This document shows positions 33,187-42,431 of a stretch of 64,000 nucleotides of DNA, one piece after another. Source of the DNA: an uncultured Lachnospiraceae bacterium (GTDB lineage: Bacteria; Bacillota; Clostridia; Lachnospirales; Lachnospiraceae). The first letter of the stretch is position 1. The number at the start of each line of letters is the position of its first letter. Position numbers and translations under genes: made by a program. A model generated the notes under the pieces. The model did not search any database and was not told the origin of the DNA. It worked only from the letters and a program-made list of their open reading frames with translations. The stretch covers positions 62,001-126,000 of the forward strand of contig CAJTXA010000003.1 of NCBI GenBank assembly GCA_910579865.1, given 5' to 3'.

Positions 33187-34692
33187 TTATCTTCCATAAA
33201 GTTGGGTTATACCACGAAGTCTTTCTGCTAATTCATGATTAATTTCCTTATCTTCAAACCGATAAGCCCAATTTCCTTCTGCTACACTAGGTGTATTCAT
33301 TCGGCTTTCGCTTCCTTTACATAAAAGATCCTGTATAGGAATAATTGCATAAGCAGCCGTACTTCCCAAAGCTGTCCGAATAAAATCCCAACAGATGTCA
33401 TCTTCTTTTGTACTCTTTGAGTTCATATAAATTTGACATTTCTTTTTTGAATCTTCACTTGCTTTTTGATACCACCCAATTGTAGTATCATTATCATGTG
33501 TCCCTGTATAACAAATACAATTCGAATGATAATAATGAGGAAGGAAATGATTCTCCGAAGTATTGTCAAAAGCAAACTGTAAAATCTTCATTCCCGGAAG
33601 ATAAAAACTATCCCGCAATTCCTCTACCTCTGGTGTAATAATTCCTAAATCCTCTGCAAAAATTGGAATATCTTCTCCCAAATCCTTTTGTATTGCAAAA
33701 AAGAAATCCTTACAAGGCCCTTTCTTCCATTCCCCATGCATTGCAGTTTGTTCTCCATAAGGCACTGCCCAATAGGTTTCAAAACCACGAAAATGATCGA
33801 TTCTTAAATAATCTACTAACTTTAATTGCATTTTTATACGAGAAATCCACCATTGATAATTTTCTTGCTCCATCGCTTTCCAATCATAAAGCGGGTTTCC
33901 CCAAAGCTGCCCCGTTGCACTAAAATAATCTGGTGGTACACCTGCTACTACAGTTGGATATCCCTTACTATCTAATTGAAATAAGCTTTTATTTGCCCAT
34001 ACATCTGCACTGTCAATTGCTACAAAAATTGGAATATCCCCTACAATTTGAATTCCTTTTTCATTTGCATAACGTCTTAAAGCACCCCATTGTTCAAAAA
34101 ATAAAAATTGTACAAATTTATAATACTTTATGGATTCAAATAAACGTTCTGTCCATTTTACCTTTATTTCTTCATCTGGATCACGCAAATCATCTTCCCA
34201 TTCTAACCAAGAACGCCCCTCATGCGCATCTTTTCCAGCCATAAATAAAGCATAATCATCCAACCAAAAAGCATGTTCTTTTTCAAATTTTTGAAGTTCT
34301 TCTTTTAAGTTTGTATCTGGTAGCACTTGAAAGGATTCATAGGCACGTCTTAATAAGTGGGTCTTAAATTGAATCAATGGACCATACTCTACTTTTTTTA
34401 CATCCCATTTTGGCATCCCTACAAAATCTTCTTCTACTAATAACCGTTTTTCAACTAATCGTTCTGGACTAATTAATAGCGGCTGTCCCGCAAAAGAAGA
34501 AAATGATTGATAAGGAGAATCCCCAAATCCAGTTGGGCCAATTGGAAGAACCTGCCAAATTTTCTGTCCTGCTTCTGCTAAAAAATCAATAAAGCGATAT
34601 GCTCCACTTCCCAAATCCCCTATTCCGTATTCTGACGGAAAGGAAGTTGGATGCGCCAATACCCCTGCCACTCTTTTTCGTGCCTGTTTCAT
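33187..34692 (-). CDS. malQ: 4-alpha-glucanotransferase
   Basis: Transfers alpha-1,4-glucan segments between maltodextrins or glycogen chains in the cytoplasm. 501 residues, the usual length, GH77 family. LAHPTSFPSEYGIGDLG at the N-terminus and LPIGPTGFGDSPYQSFSSFAG are signatures; the catalytic nucleophile lies in YLRIDHFRGF, the acid/base in IFAEDLG and the stabiliser in YTGTHDNDT. No other maltodextrin gene is adjacent. Confidence 0.96.
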   Translation of the reverse strand: MKQARKRVAGVLAHPTSFPSEYGIGDLGSGAYRFIDFLAEAGQKIWQVLPIGPTGFGDSPYQSFSSFAGQPLLISPERLVEKRLLVEEDFVGMPKWDVKKVEYGPLIQFKTHLLRRAYESFQVLPDTNLKEELQKFEKEHAFWLDDYALFMAGKDAHEGRSWLEWEDDLRDPDEEIKVKWTERLFESIKYYKFVQFLFFEQWGALRRYANEKGIQIVGDIPIFVAIDSADVWANKSLFQLDSKGYPTVVAGVPPDYFSATGQLWGNPLYDWKAMEQENYQWWISRIKMQLKLVDYLRIDHFRGFETYWAVPYGEQTAMHGEWKKGPCKDFFFAIQKDLGEDIPIFAEDLGIITPEVEELRDSFYLPGMKILQFAFDNTSENHFLPHYYHSNCICYTGTHDNDTTIGWYQKASEDSKKKCQIYMNSKSTKEDDICWDFIRTALGSTAAYAIIPIQDLLCKGSESRMNTPSVAEGNWAYRFEDKEINHELAERLRGITQLYGR

Positions 34693-34801
34693 TGTTTACC
34701 TCCCATACGTCCTCCATTTTTGAATCGTTTCCATTTTTCTTTTATTATAACGAATTTATCCTTCGATTACAATAGATTTTTTTTATTTTTACAGAAAATT
34801 C

Positions 34802-35230
34802 CTATTGCTTTCGATCATTTAAATATTGGATCATTCCTGGCCCAAGATTCTCTGTAGGTCTTGCTAAAAATCCATGATTTTTATAAAACTCCTCCCGACC
34901 CTTTGCACACATTAAATCTAACATCATCTCGGTTCCTTCCATCCGAATTCCTTCTACATATTCAATCAGCATATCTACTAACTGTCCGCCAATTCCTGCT
35001 GCCTGTGCTTCTGGAATAACAATTAAATCCTGAATATAACAAATTACAGCACCATCCCCCACTAATCTTCCCATACCGACTGGTTTCCCACAGTCCAAAG
35101 CGACCAATGTATAAATACTATTTTCTAAAGCAAGTTTGGCTTGTTGAAAAGAAAGTTTTTTCCATTTTACTGCCTTTCGAAGCGCAAGATATGTCTGCAC
35201 ATCCAATTCATTTTCTCTTAATATTATCAC
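34802..35230 (-). CDS. GNAT-family N-acetyltransferase
   Basis: 142-residue acetyltransferase of unknown substrate. I chose a GTG start at 35230 because AAAGGAGG lies 6 bases upstream, giving a protein starting VIILRENELDVQTY; longer readings add a Lys/Arg-rich tail coded through the ribosome binding site. Motif A is YIQDLIVIPEAQAAGIGGQLVDML with the acetyl-CoA loop AAGIGG, followed by LMCAKGREEFYKNHGF. Alone between malQ and the lyase locus. Confidence 0.85.
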   Translation of the reverse strand: MIILRENELDVQTYLALRKAVKWKKLSFQQAKLALENSIYTLVALDCGKPVGMGRLVGDGAVICYIQDLIVIPEAQAAGIGGQLVDMLIEYVEGIRMEGTEMMLDLMCAKGREEFYKNHGFLARPTENLGPGMIQYLNDRKQ

Positions 35231-35341
35231 TTTTTCCTCCTTTTGCCTGCGCTTTTTACAGACTTCTTTCACTTCTTTTCTTCTTTTGAAATTATCAGCC
35301 TATATCTTATCATATTCTTTTTAAAAATACCAGTCTCTCTC

Positions 35342-35379
35342 AAAAAAACAGCCAATTTATTTTTTCTAAATTGACTGTT
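35342..35379 (-). terminator. Terminator of the leftward uronide locus operon
   Basis: AACAGTCAATTTA / TAAATTGGCTGTT (13 bp, one wobble) with a 7-base loop and a T run on the minus strand, directly after the lyase gene. Confidence 0.88.
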
Positions 35380-35397
35380 CTTTTCCAAATAGATAAA

Positions 35398-37419
35398 TTA
35401 CCAAAGTAATACTGTTCCCACCTGTTTTTCTACTTCTTTGTCAAATACTAACACTTGTCCAAATCCCATACATCCATCTGCTTCCGTTTGATCGGTAGGG
35501 GTATTGACCTCCTGATGACAGACAATTACAACATATTCCTTTTTATGCACTTCAATTTTCAGTGCTTCTGCCCAAGAATCTGGATGAATCACATCCTTAA
35601 ACTCTGAACGAACACGAACCTTTTCTACCTTACATTCTTCCGTCTCTTCTAAGCCCTGTCCGAAAATTACTGTAATAAATGAAGTAAATCCTTTTTGCTG
35701 TTTTTGTACTGTTACTGTGGTCTGTTCTTCTGCCTGATTATAATTTCTGGAAATTCGTGTTTTCTTTGTATCTATCTCTATATCAGGTGTTATAAAATAA
35801 AACTCTGCCTTTGCTTTCTTTCCTCTATAGATTGCCTTTTGTTTTTCTGGTAAAATTTCCACTTTTCCTTCATTATTAAAATGAAAATATTGACAATATG
35901 TATGCTCTCCACCAGAATAAAGCTCATCTATTAAAAGGTATACATCTGGTTTGATATAGATCACTTTTCGATTGACAAAAACTCCATTTTCTAAGTCCAT
36001 ATATCCCAAATGTCCACCTTGTACAAATTCATATTGTTTTGTAAAACAATACTTTTGATTTACTGGCGCAGAAAGCTTCGAACACTCCCAGGAATCTTTA
36101 CATATTGTAAATAATTTTCCATCTACTGTAATGGTATTATGTGCCATTGGATCTTTAAATTCATATCGATTTGGTCCAGCTACATAGTTAAAACGCCCAG
36201 AATCCATAAGTACATCCTCTCCATGAATAACCAAATCTAGATGCAGTTTATCAGAATGTCCATGTCCTGCTCCCAATGTCCCACAGTGAAAATGCAAAAG
36301 ATTGGCATTTTCTCCCCAATCAGTTCGCAAATAATAATTTCCACTATCTGACAAAGCAATGGAAGTAAATGGTATTTGTTTTGCTTTCATCTGTTCATAC
36401 TGTTTTGCTACTTCAATTCCTAAATCCCAAACACTTTCAAAGTCCAAACGCTCAAATCCAGCCTCTTTTAACACAGGATCTGAAAATACCCAAGCTCCAA
36501 TACTGATATAATCCCGAATATCGGTATCATCACTATCTCCATTTATAAATTGTCTTCCATTTGGTTTCTTCCAAGCTACATTCGCATAAGCCATCTGATG
36601 AACTCGTTCCCAAATCGTTTTAGGAATGGTAATACCATTTCGAGAAGCTAAAATCAAAACATCTAAAAAACAATGATATACTTCATTATGATACATAGGA
36701 GATTGTTCCCACTGTGCTCCATCTGGTAAAATCTGAAGCCGAGCTTCTATTTCTAAATGCTCTAAAGCAATCCGTGCATACTCCCTTGTTTTTTCACTCT
36801 GCGGCAGCATCAAAGCAATTTCAAATAATCCATGATCTTCTAATATACTCCAATTACTCATTCGTCTCATAACGGAATGAGATTGAATTAGATACTCTGC
36901 ATGTGTCACCATACACTGATAAAAAGCCTCTACTACTTCATTGGTAAGAAAAGGACTTTCCCGAAAATAAAAAATCGCTTTTGTCCAAAACTCTCCTCTT
37001 AATCCGGCTTCAATTGTTCTCCATGTTGTTTTTTGTGATTCCTTTGTAAGAGGCACTTTTTGAATCCAGTCCATTAGCATCTCTGTAAAAACTTTTGCAT
37101 ATTTTTCATCTTTTGTGATTGCATAAGCCTGTCCAAGACAAATAAAAAATCGGTGCCGATTAAATTGAAAAATAAACTCTGGATCATCTCCTGGCATATA
37201 ATCCCATTGGATTTCTTTTTCAAAAATTACTGGCTCATAAGTTCGTTCCATATCCCACTTTAAATCAAACAAAAACTCTTTTCGGCAAACTTCATCTGCT
37301 ACTCGAAGAATATGTGCTACTTCTTCCGGCCAATATGTCTTACAATACTCTCCTATTTTCTCCATATCATCAAAAAAATAACAACTTATATCACGATCAA
37401 AAAATTCTGCTTTTGTCAT
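35398..37419 (-). CDS. Heparinase II/III-family polysaccharide lyase
   Basis: Probable eliminase cleaving uronic-acid-containing oligosaccharides and leaving a 4,5-unsaturated uronate. 673 residues from the ATG at 37419 (GGAGG upstream). An alpha/alpha toroid (about 60-370, with TIEAGLRGEFW, SNWSILEDHG and QWEQSPMYHNEVYH carrying candidate Asn/His/Tyr catalytic residues) is followed by a beta-sandwich with GAGHGHSDKLHLDL, VLMDSGRFNYV and HNTITVDG, typical of PL12/PL15/PL17-like enzymes. No signal peptide, so it works on imported oligosaccharides. Follows GH88 by 25 bases. Exact PL family and substrate (heparin/heparan, hyaluronan, alginate or other uronides) are not decided. Confidence 0.87.
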   Translation of the reverse strand: MTKAEFFDRDISCYFFDDMEKIGEYCKTYWPEEVAHILRVADEVCRKEFLFDLKWDMERTYEPVIFEKEIQWDYMPGDDPEFIFQFNRHRFFICLGQAYAITKDEKYAKVFTEMLMDWIQKVPLTKESQKTTWRTIEAGLRGEFWTKAIFYFRESPFLTNEVVEAFYQCMVTHAEYLIQSHSVMRRMSNWSILEDHGLFEIALMLPQSEKTREYARIALEHLEIEARLQILPDGAQWEQSPMYHNEVYHCFLDVLILASRNGITIPKTIWERVHQMAYANVAWKKPNGRQFINGDSDDTDIRDYISIGAWVFSDPVLKEAGFERLDFESVWDLGIEVAKQYEQMKAKQIPFTSIALSDSGNYYLRTDWGENANLLHFHCGTLGAGHGHSDKLHLDLVIHGEDVLMDSGRFNYVAGPNRYEFKDPMAHNTITVDGKLFTICKDSWECSKLSAPVNQKYCFTKQYEFVQGGHLGYMDLENGVFVNRKVIYIKPDVYLLIDELYSGGEHTYCQYFHFNNEGKVEILPEKQKAIYRGKKAKAEFYFITPDIEIDTKKTRISRNYNQAEEQTTVTVQKQQKGFTSFITVIFGQGLEETEECKVEKVRVRSEFKDVIHPDSWAEALKIEVHKKEYVVIVCHQEVNTPTDQTEADGCMGFGQVLVFDKEVEKQVGTVLLW

Positions 37420-37444
37420 GGTGTTTCCTCCTATCCCAATCAAT

Positions 37445-38635
37445 CTACCAATACAATTCCCAATCCTTATGAAGCCGAGTTAAAGCTTCCATATAAAAAT
37501 AATCTCCCCAAGAATTACATTCATCTACCCCATAATGATTGCAAGTATTATAAGGGGAATGATTTGAATATGTACTATGAAGAACTAATCCATTTGATAC
37601 GTTTGAATCCTTTACTGCATAAAAATCCCACAAAGACTTTATCAACTGTTTAGCAATTTTTGTATAATAAGCGGCATCTTCTGCTTCTATATATTTTGCC
37701 ATTTCTAACATCCCACAAGCAGCAATCGACGCACTTGAAGAATCTCGTGGTTCTTTTCCATCTGTAAATTCCAAATCCCAAAAAGGAACCAAATCCTTTG
37801 GCAAATGTCGCAAAAAGTACTCTGTTACCTGTTGAAATATTTTAATATATTCTGGATTTTTGGTATATTTATAAGCCAAAGCTGTTCCATAAATTCCCCA
37901 TGCCTGTCCACGTGCCCATGCTGATCCATCCCGATAACCTTGACAAGTTGCTCCATGATCTGGTGCTCCTGTTTTCATATCAAAGAAAAATGTATGCCAA
38001 GTCGAGTAATCCTCCCGAATTACATTTGCTATTGCTGTATGAATATGTTTTTGTGCAATATCATGATAAACCATATTTCCTGTTTCCTCTGATGCCCAAT
38101 AAAGCAATGGTAAATTTAAAAGACAATCAATAATCAACCGATAATTTCCTGGTTCATCCATTGCTCCCCAAGCCTGAATAAACTCTCCTACAGGATGATA
38201 ACGTGTAATAAGCTGATCCGCTGCCAAAAGAGCCGCCTGTTTTCCCTTCTTATTTCCAGTCAGCTTATAAGCTGCTACACAACTAGGCGAATATAAAAAT
38301 CCCATATCATGGTGATCTACTTGAATTTTCTTTTCAATTCGATTTAAAAAGTCCTCTACCTGAATTTCTCCTGCATTTTTTAGTTTTTCTGCTTCTTTTA
38401 AGCCTTTCTCTAAAGCATACTCATAGGCTAACCAAATCTCTCCTGTCCAAAACCCAGTTGTCCATTCTATATTTTCGATTGGCTGATAAAAATTATTTAT
38501 ACTATATGCATTTTGAAATTTATCTGTAAATACATCTAAGTTTTGTGTAATCTGTTTCAATGCAAAGTCCAATGCTTCCTCTATTTCATTTGATAAAATT
38601 TCATTCTTATCCTGAAAAACAATTCTATCTTCCAT
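37445..38635 (-). CDS. GH88 unsaturated glucuronyl hydrolase
   Basis: Removes the 4,5-unsaturated uronate left by polysaccharide lyases, by hydration. 396 residues, alpha6/alpha6 barrel. The two catalytic aspartates of the family correspond to D110 in VDHHDMGF and D170 in LIIDCLLNLPLLY; GSAWARGQAWGIYG and EPRDSSSASIAACGM are other GH88 blocks. Cytoplasmic. AGGAGG precedes the ATG. Lies upstream of the heparinase-type lyase; the pair forms the lyase-hydrolase core of the pathway. Confidence 0.94.
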   Translation of the reverse strand: MEDRIVFQDKNEILSNEIEEALDFALKQITQNLDVFTDKFQNAYSINNFYQPIENIEWTTGFWTGEIWLAYEYALEKGLKEAEKLKNAGEIQVEDFLNRIEKKIQVDHHDMGFLYSPSCVAAYKLTGNKKGKQAALLAADQLITRYHPVGEFIQAWGAMDEPGNYRLIIDCLLNLPLLYWASEETGNMVYHDIAQKHIHTAIANVIREDYSTWHTFFFDMKTGAPDHGATCQGYRDGSAWARGQAWGIYGTALAYKYTKNPEYIKIFQQVTEYFLRHLPKDLVPFWDLEFTDGKEPRDSSSASIAACGMLEMAKYIEAEDAAYYTKIAKQLIKSLWDFYAVKDSNVSNGLVLHSTYSNHSPYNTCNHYGVDECNSWGDYFYMEALTRLHKDWELYW

Positions 38636-38687
38636 TCGTCTTTTTCCTCCTAATCTATAAACTTTTCAGCTAAAACAAAAATAACAA

Positions 38688-38750
38688 TTGGCAGCGGCAC
38701 TCCACTGCAATAATCGAAAAACCGAAACAGCCGTAGAATATCGCTGCCAA
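38688..38750 (-). repeat. Inverted repeat enclosing a structured spacer
   Basis: TTGGCAGCG and CGCTGCCAA (9 bp) enclose 45 bases with further short pairings, between the permease and GH88 genes. A T-rich tail (GTTATTTTTG) follows on the minus strand, so it may act as a partial terminator or processing hairpin lowering expression of the enzymes relative to the transporter. Confidence 0.55.
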
Positions 38751-38792
38751 AATCCAACTTCCCCCTATATCTTTCTTAAATTTAAGTACACT

Positions 38793-39641
38793 CTACCCTT
38801 TAATTCCAGTACTAGCAACTCCTTCTACAAAATTCTTTTGCAAAATTAAAAATACAATTAATACAGGAATTAAAGAAACTACAGAAGCTGCCATTAAAAG
38901 CCCATATTGAGACGAATACTGCCCAATAAACGAATTTTTAATTCCAAGCTGAATCGTCCAATTTGCCTTATTTGGTGTTAAGTAAATCAAAGGACCAAGA
39001 TAGTCATTCCAAGTAGCCACAAAAGTAAAAATAGTCAATGTTGCCAACGAAGGTTTTGACAATGGTAGCATAATCTTTAGATAAATCATATACTCACTCA
39101 TTCCATCAATTCTGGCTGCTTCACAAAGTTCATCTGGAATTCCCATATAAAATTGTCGCATCATAAACACACCAAAAGCAGAAAAAGCCTGCAAACAAAT
39201 CATTGCTGTTAATTTTCCATTCAAATGAAATACATTGCTCATCATAATAAATTGAGGTACCATGTAAACTTGCCACGGTACTGCTATTGTAGCAATATAA
39301 GCCAAAAATAATTTATCTTTATGTTTAAAATGTAATTTTGCAAAGGAATATGCTGCAAAACTACTTGTTAAAAGCTGTAAAAAAGTAACCACTACTGTTA
39401 AAAATGCAGTGTTTCCAATATATCTTGTAAAATCCATCCGCTTCCAAATTTCTACATAATTATTCCAGCGAGGATTTTTTGGAATCCATACAAAAGGATT
39501 CATCTGAAAAACTTCCCGATCCGACTTAATTGATGAAGATAACATCCATAAAAACGGCACAATCATAAACGCTGCTAATAGAAAAAGGATTAGATAAACA
39601 ATTACCTTTCCGACCATCGCTTTCTGTCTTGCTGATTTCAT
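38793..39641 (-). CDS. Carbohydrate ABC transporter permease, MalG type
   Basis: Second membrane subunit of a CUT1-type oligosaccharide importer. 282 residues with about six membrane segments; PFLWMLSSSIKSDREVF after the first, and the EAA loop CEAARIDGMSEYMIYLKIMLPLSKP. Follows the MalF-type gene by 20 bases. The ATPase of CUT1 systems is often encoded elsewhere and shared, and none is present here. Confidence 0.92.
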   Translation of the reverse strand: MKSARQKAMVGKVIVYLILFLLAAFMIVPFLWMLSSSIKSDREVFQMNPFVWIPKNPRWNNYVEIWKRMDFTRYIGNTAFLTVVVTFLQLLTSSFAAYSFAKLHFKHKDKLFLAYIATIAVPWQVYMVPQFIMMSNVFHLNGKLTAMICLQAFSAFGVFMMRQFYMGIPDELCEAARIDGMSEYMIYLKIMLPLSKPSLATLTIFTFVATWNDYLGPLIYLTPNKANWTIQLGIKNSFIGQYSSQYGLLMAASVVSLIPVLIVFLILQKNFVEGVASTGIKG

Positions 39642-39661
39642 CTCCTTCTCTCCTTTCCTCT

Positions 39662-40621
39662 TTATGAATTTGCATAATTCTTTTCTCCTCTAAACTGAAT
39701 TAAAGTAACTGCTAGTACAAGTAAAAATAAAACCATAGCTACTGCACTTGCATACCCTAAATCCCATTCAATAAATCCCTTTTGGTAAATATAATGAACC
39801 AAAACAGTAGAGGAAACCGTTAATGTATTATTATCTCCGCCAGCAAGTAAAGTTGCTACGTCGAATACCTTAAAACAGTTAATTGTCAGCATAACGGAAA
39901 CAAAAAATGTAGTAGGTTTTAATTGAGGCCATGTAATAGAAGCAAATTTCTGCCAAGTATTTGCTCCATCTAAACTAGCTGCTTCATAAAGCTCTTTAGA
40001 AATTCCCTGAAGTCCAGCAAGATAGATAACCATATAATAACCCATAAATTTCCATACACTAAATAAAATATAACTAACCATTACTAAGTTTCCGACAAAC
40101 CACTGTGGCAAATCTTTATTTTCAACATGGAATATATAATAGAGAATTGCATTGACTGGTCCCGACTGAGAAAACAACATTTTCCAAACAGCCGTTACCG
40201 CAACTAGAGATGCTACATAAGGAAAAAATGCGATTGTACGAAAAATGCCACGACCACGAATCTGTTGATTTAATAAAATGGCAAGTGCCAAAGAAGCAAT
40301 TAAGGTAAGTGGCACGGTTCCAATACAATAAATAATTGTATTTTTTAATGCTGCAAGAAAAAACTGATCCGAAAATAATTTTGTAAAATTTGCAATTCCT
40401 GCAAATTGAATTGGGTTACTTCCATCCCATTTTGTAAATGCCAAAACAAAAGCAAAGATAACTGGAATTAAAGTAAATACTGCAAATCCAATAAAATTAG
40501 GTGCAATAAAAGAAAGGGCAATTAATGTTCTTCTTCTTTCTTTTTGTTCTCTTCCTTTTATTAGTGCTATATTCGAAGCAGCTACCTCCTTTGTTTCTTC
40601 TCTTTTTTTCATCTCACTCAT
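39662..40621 (-). CDS. Carbohydrate ABC transporter permease, MalF type
   Basis: First membrane subunit of the oligosaccharide importer. 319 residues: cytoplasmic Lys/Glu-rich start, first membrane segment APNFIGFAVFTLIPVIFAF, then five more; EAA loop YEAASLDGANTWQKFASITWPQLKP. Lies about 100 bases after the binding-protein gene, with a strong hairpin between, then the MalG-type gene. Confidence 0.92.
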   Translation of the reverse strand: MSEMKKREETKEVAASNIALIKGREQKERRRTLIALSFIAPNFIGFAVFTLIPVIFAFVLAFTKWDGSNPIQFAGIANFTKLFSDQFFLAALKNTIIYCIGTVPLTLIASLALAILLNQQIRGRGIFRTIAFFPYVASLVAVTAVWKMLFSQSGPVNAILYYIFHVENKDLPQWFVGNLVMVSYILFSVWKFMGYYMVIYLAGLQGISKELYEAASLDGANTWQKFASITWPQLKPTTFFVSVMLTINCFKVFDVATLLAGGDNNTLTVSSTVLVHYIYQKGFIEWDLGYASAVAMVLFLLVLAVTLIQFRGEKNYANS

Positions 40622-40685
40622 AAATCTTCCCTCCTTTTTGCCAACAAAATAACATTTCTTTTCTCACTCTGCCCCTTATTTACAA

Positions 40686-40707
40686 CCCGACAGTAAAAAC
40701 TGTCGGG
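40686..40707 (-). terminator. Hairpin between the binding-protein and permease genes
   Basis: CCCGACAGT - 4 bases - ACTGTCGGG, perfect 9-bp stem right after the binding-protein stop. The T run is weak, so partial termination or 3' end protection that keeps binding-protein mRNA in excess is likely, as known for many ABC operons. Confidence 0.7.
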
Positions 40708-40725
40708 CTGAAATTTTCCTATATG

Positions 40726-42111
40726 TTATGGATTAAGGATCTTTCCAATTGCATCATTCATTGCAGCAATTCCTTCATCAATTGTCATCTCACCAGACAT
40801 AATACTAGAATGATAAGAATCTAAAATACTATTGATTTCAGATACATTTTCTGCATATGGAACTTCCAAATATAAATTTGAAACTTCCAATGCTGCTTTA
40901 CTCTGCTCGTCCTGTGGGAATCCTTCCAAACTAGAGATAATATCCATTGCCTCAGAAGTCATAATTGCTGGGAAGTTACCTGTTTCTGCCATTACTTTTG
41001 CTCCCTCTGTACCGCTGACAAATTCAACAAAATCCCAAGCTGCGTCTTTATCAGATGCACCTGTTGTTACTGCAATACCAGTAATCGTACCAAGAGTGGA
41101 ACCTGCTTCTACTCCTTCTGCATGAGGATATTTTGCAATTGCCCAATTTCCACATAAAGAACTATCATAGTCACCAGACTGTAAATTTGCAATCATAGTA
41201 GAGATAAACCAAGAACCCATATTCATCATCGCTACATCTCCACCAGAAAATGCTGCTGAATAATGTAATCCTTCTGTTTTCAAATTAGTAAAGGAACGGC
41301 AAATATTATCTGTTTCTTGATTTAATACCAACTCGTAATATGGTTTAAAGAAATCATATGTTCCAGAAAGAATGGAGTGTTCTCCATCTAAAACACCAAA
41401 TAATTGTACTGCAGAACGCCAAGTATGATAGTGTGCTCCATATACAGAACTTCCAAAATCAGAACTTGAAACCTGTCTTGCTAATGCATCGTACTCTTCA
41501 AATGTCATATCATTTGTTGGGTAATCAATACCTGCCTTATCAAATAAATCTTTATTATAGAACAATACCCAGAAATCGTTACGGAATGGAAGCTGGTAAA
41601 GCTTTCCGTCAACAGTAATCTGATCTGTAGCTCCACCATATAAAGATAAATCAATATTTGCTGCACTAATATAATCATCTAATGGTTCAATCGTATTCTT
41701 TTGAACCAATGTAGCATAACCTGGTACATCTTTTACAGTAACCACATCAAATGCAGATGTACTACCTGATAATTGTGTTGCAAGAACTGTCATATAATCC
41801 GTAGAACCCAAATCGATCAATTCAATTGTTACATTATCATTCTTTGCTTCATAAGCATCTTTTAGTGCCATCCAATATGGAGTAGCATCCTGATCCCAGA
41901 TTGCCCACTTCAATGTAATTGTATCACCAGAAGCCTCTGCTTGTGTTGTAGTCTGTCCTTCTGTTGTTGCTGGAGTAGTGGTCTCTGTTTGTGTTGTTTC
42001 TGCAGTTGTTGTTGTCTGTGTAGTTGGCGTACTGCCATTTCCTCCACATCCTGCTAAAGCCAGCACCATAGAGCAAGCCATTACTGCACTAATTAGTTTT
42101 CTTTTTTTCAT
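40726..42111 (-). CDS. Extracellular solute-binding lipoprotein for oligosaccharides
   Basis: Captures the sugar outside and delivers it to the two permeases. 461 residues from the ATG at 42111 (GGAGG upstream). Signal peptide with lipobox LAGC (Cys22), then a long Thr/Gln/Glu-rich spacer (about 27-60, repeated TTT/TET units) before a family 1 binding fold starting TLKWAIWDQDATPYW; this spacer likely lifts the domain from the membrane through the cell wall. First gene of the leftward operon, divergent from the sensor kinase gene. Confidence 0.92.
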   Translation of the reverse strand: MKKRKLISAVMACSMVLALAGCGGNGSTPTTQTTTTAETTQTETTTPATTEGQTTTQAEASGDTITLKWAIWDQDATPYWMALKDAYEAKNDNVTIELIDLGSTDYMTVLATQLSGSTSAFDVVTVKDVPGYATLVQKNTIEPLDDYISAANIDLSLYGGATDQITVDGKLYQLPFRNDFWVLFYNKDLFDKAGIDYPTNDMTFEEYDALARQVSSSDFGSSVYGAHYHTWRSAVQLFGVLDGEHSILSGTYDFFKPYYELVLNQETDNICRSFTNLKTEGLHYSAAFSGGDVAMMNMGSWFISTMIANLQSGDYDSSLCGNWAIAKYPHAEGVEAGSTLGTITGIAVTTGASDKDAAWDFVEFVSGTEGAKVMAETGNFPAIMTSEAMDIISSLEGFPQDEQSKAALEVSNLYLEVPYAENVSEINSILDSYHSSIMSGEMTIDEGIAAMNDAIGKILNP

Positions 42112-42184
42112 AGTAATCCTCCTTCTCTGTATAAAAGATAATTTTCTTTCATACAATAACCCTTGTTTCTTTCTAACGATTTTT

Positions 42185-42190
42185 ATTATA
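42185..42190 (-). promoter_or_regulatory. -10 box of the transporter operon promoter
   Basis: Perfect TATAAT on the minus strand about 75 bases before the binding-protein start, preceded by TG (extended -10), with a poor -35. This is the pattern of an activator-dependent promoter, consistent with control by the AraC-type regulator. Confidence 0.55.
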
Positions 42191-42290
42191 CCTCATTTCC
42201 TGCAAAAAGGAAATGTAAAATCCAATTAAAATTCATATTTTTTTATCAAAATATAACATTCCTCTCTGCTTTTTCCATAAAAAGATGTAA

Positions 42291-42324
42291 TATTTTAAGA
42301 TAAAATATACTATTTTAAGATAAA
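42291..42324. repeat. Tandem repeat, likely binding sites of the AraC-type regulator
   Basis: TATTTTAAGATAAA occurs at 42291-42304 and 42311-42324, a 20-base period close to two helical turns. It lies between the divergent transporter and kinase promoters. AraC/YesN regulators often bind such direct repeats; assignment to this regulator is inference. Confidence 0.65.
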
Positions 42325-42357
42325 TTCTTTTCTCGCTTTCTTAAGAATCTTCTTATA

Positions 42358-42386
42358 TTGACTTTTCCTTTTATATACTATAAGAT
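42358..42386 (+). promoter_or_regulatory. Promoter of the sensor kinase-regulator-lyase operon
   Basis: TTGACT (42358-42363) - 17 bases - TAAGAT (42381-42386), about 45 bases before the kinase ATG and 34 bases after the tandem repeat. Confidence 0.6.
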
Positions 42387-42431
42387 AAGAAAAACATTTA
42401 CTCCAATCCAATTTAGAAAGAGAGGATATGT

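Noticed and set aside
42196..42213. TTTCC/GGAAA palindrome near the transporter promoter as a catabolite repression (cre) site
   Set aside because: It does not fit the cre consensus, which needs the central CG; too weak to call.
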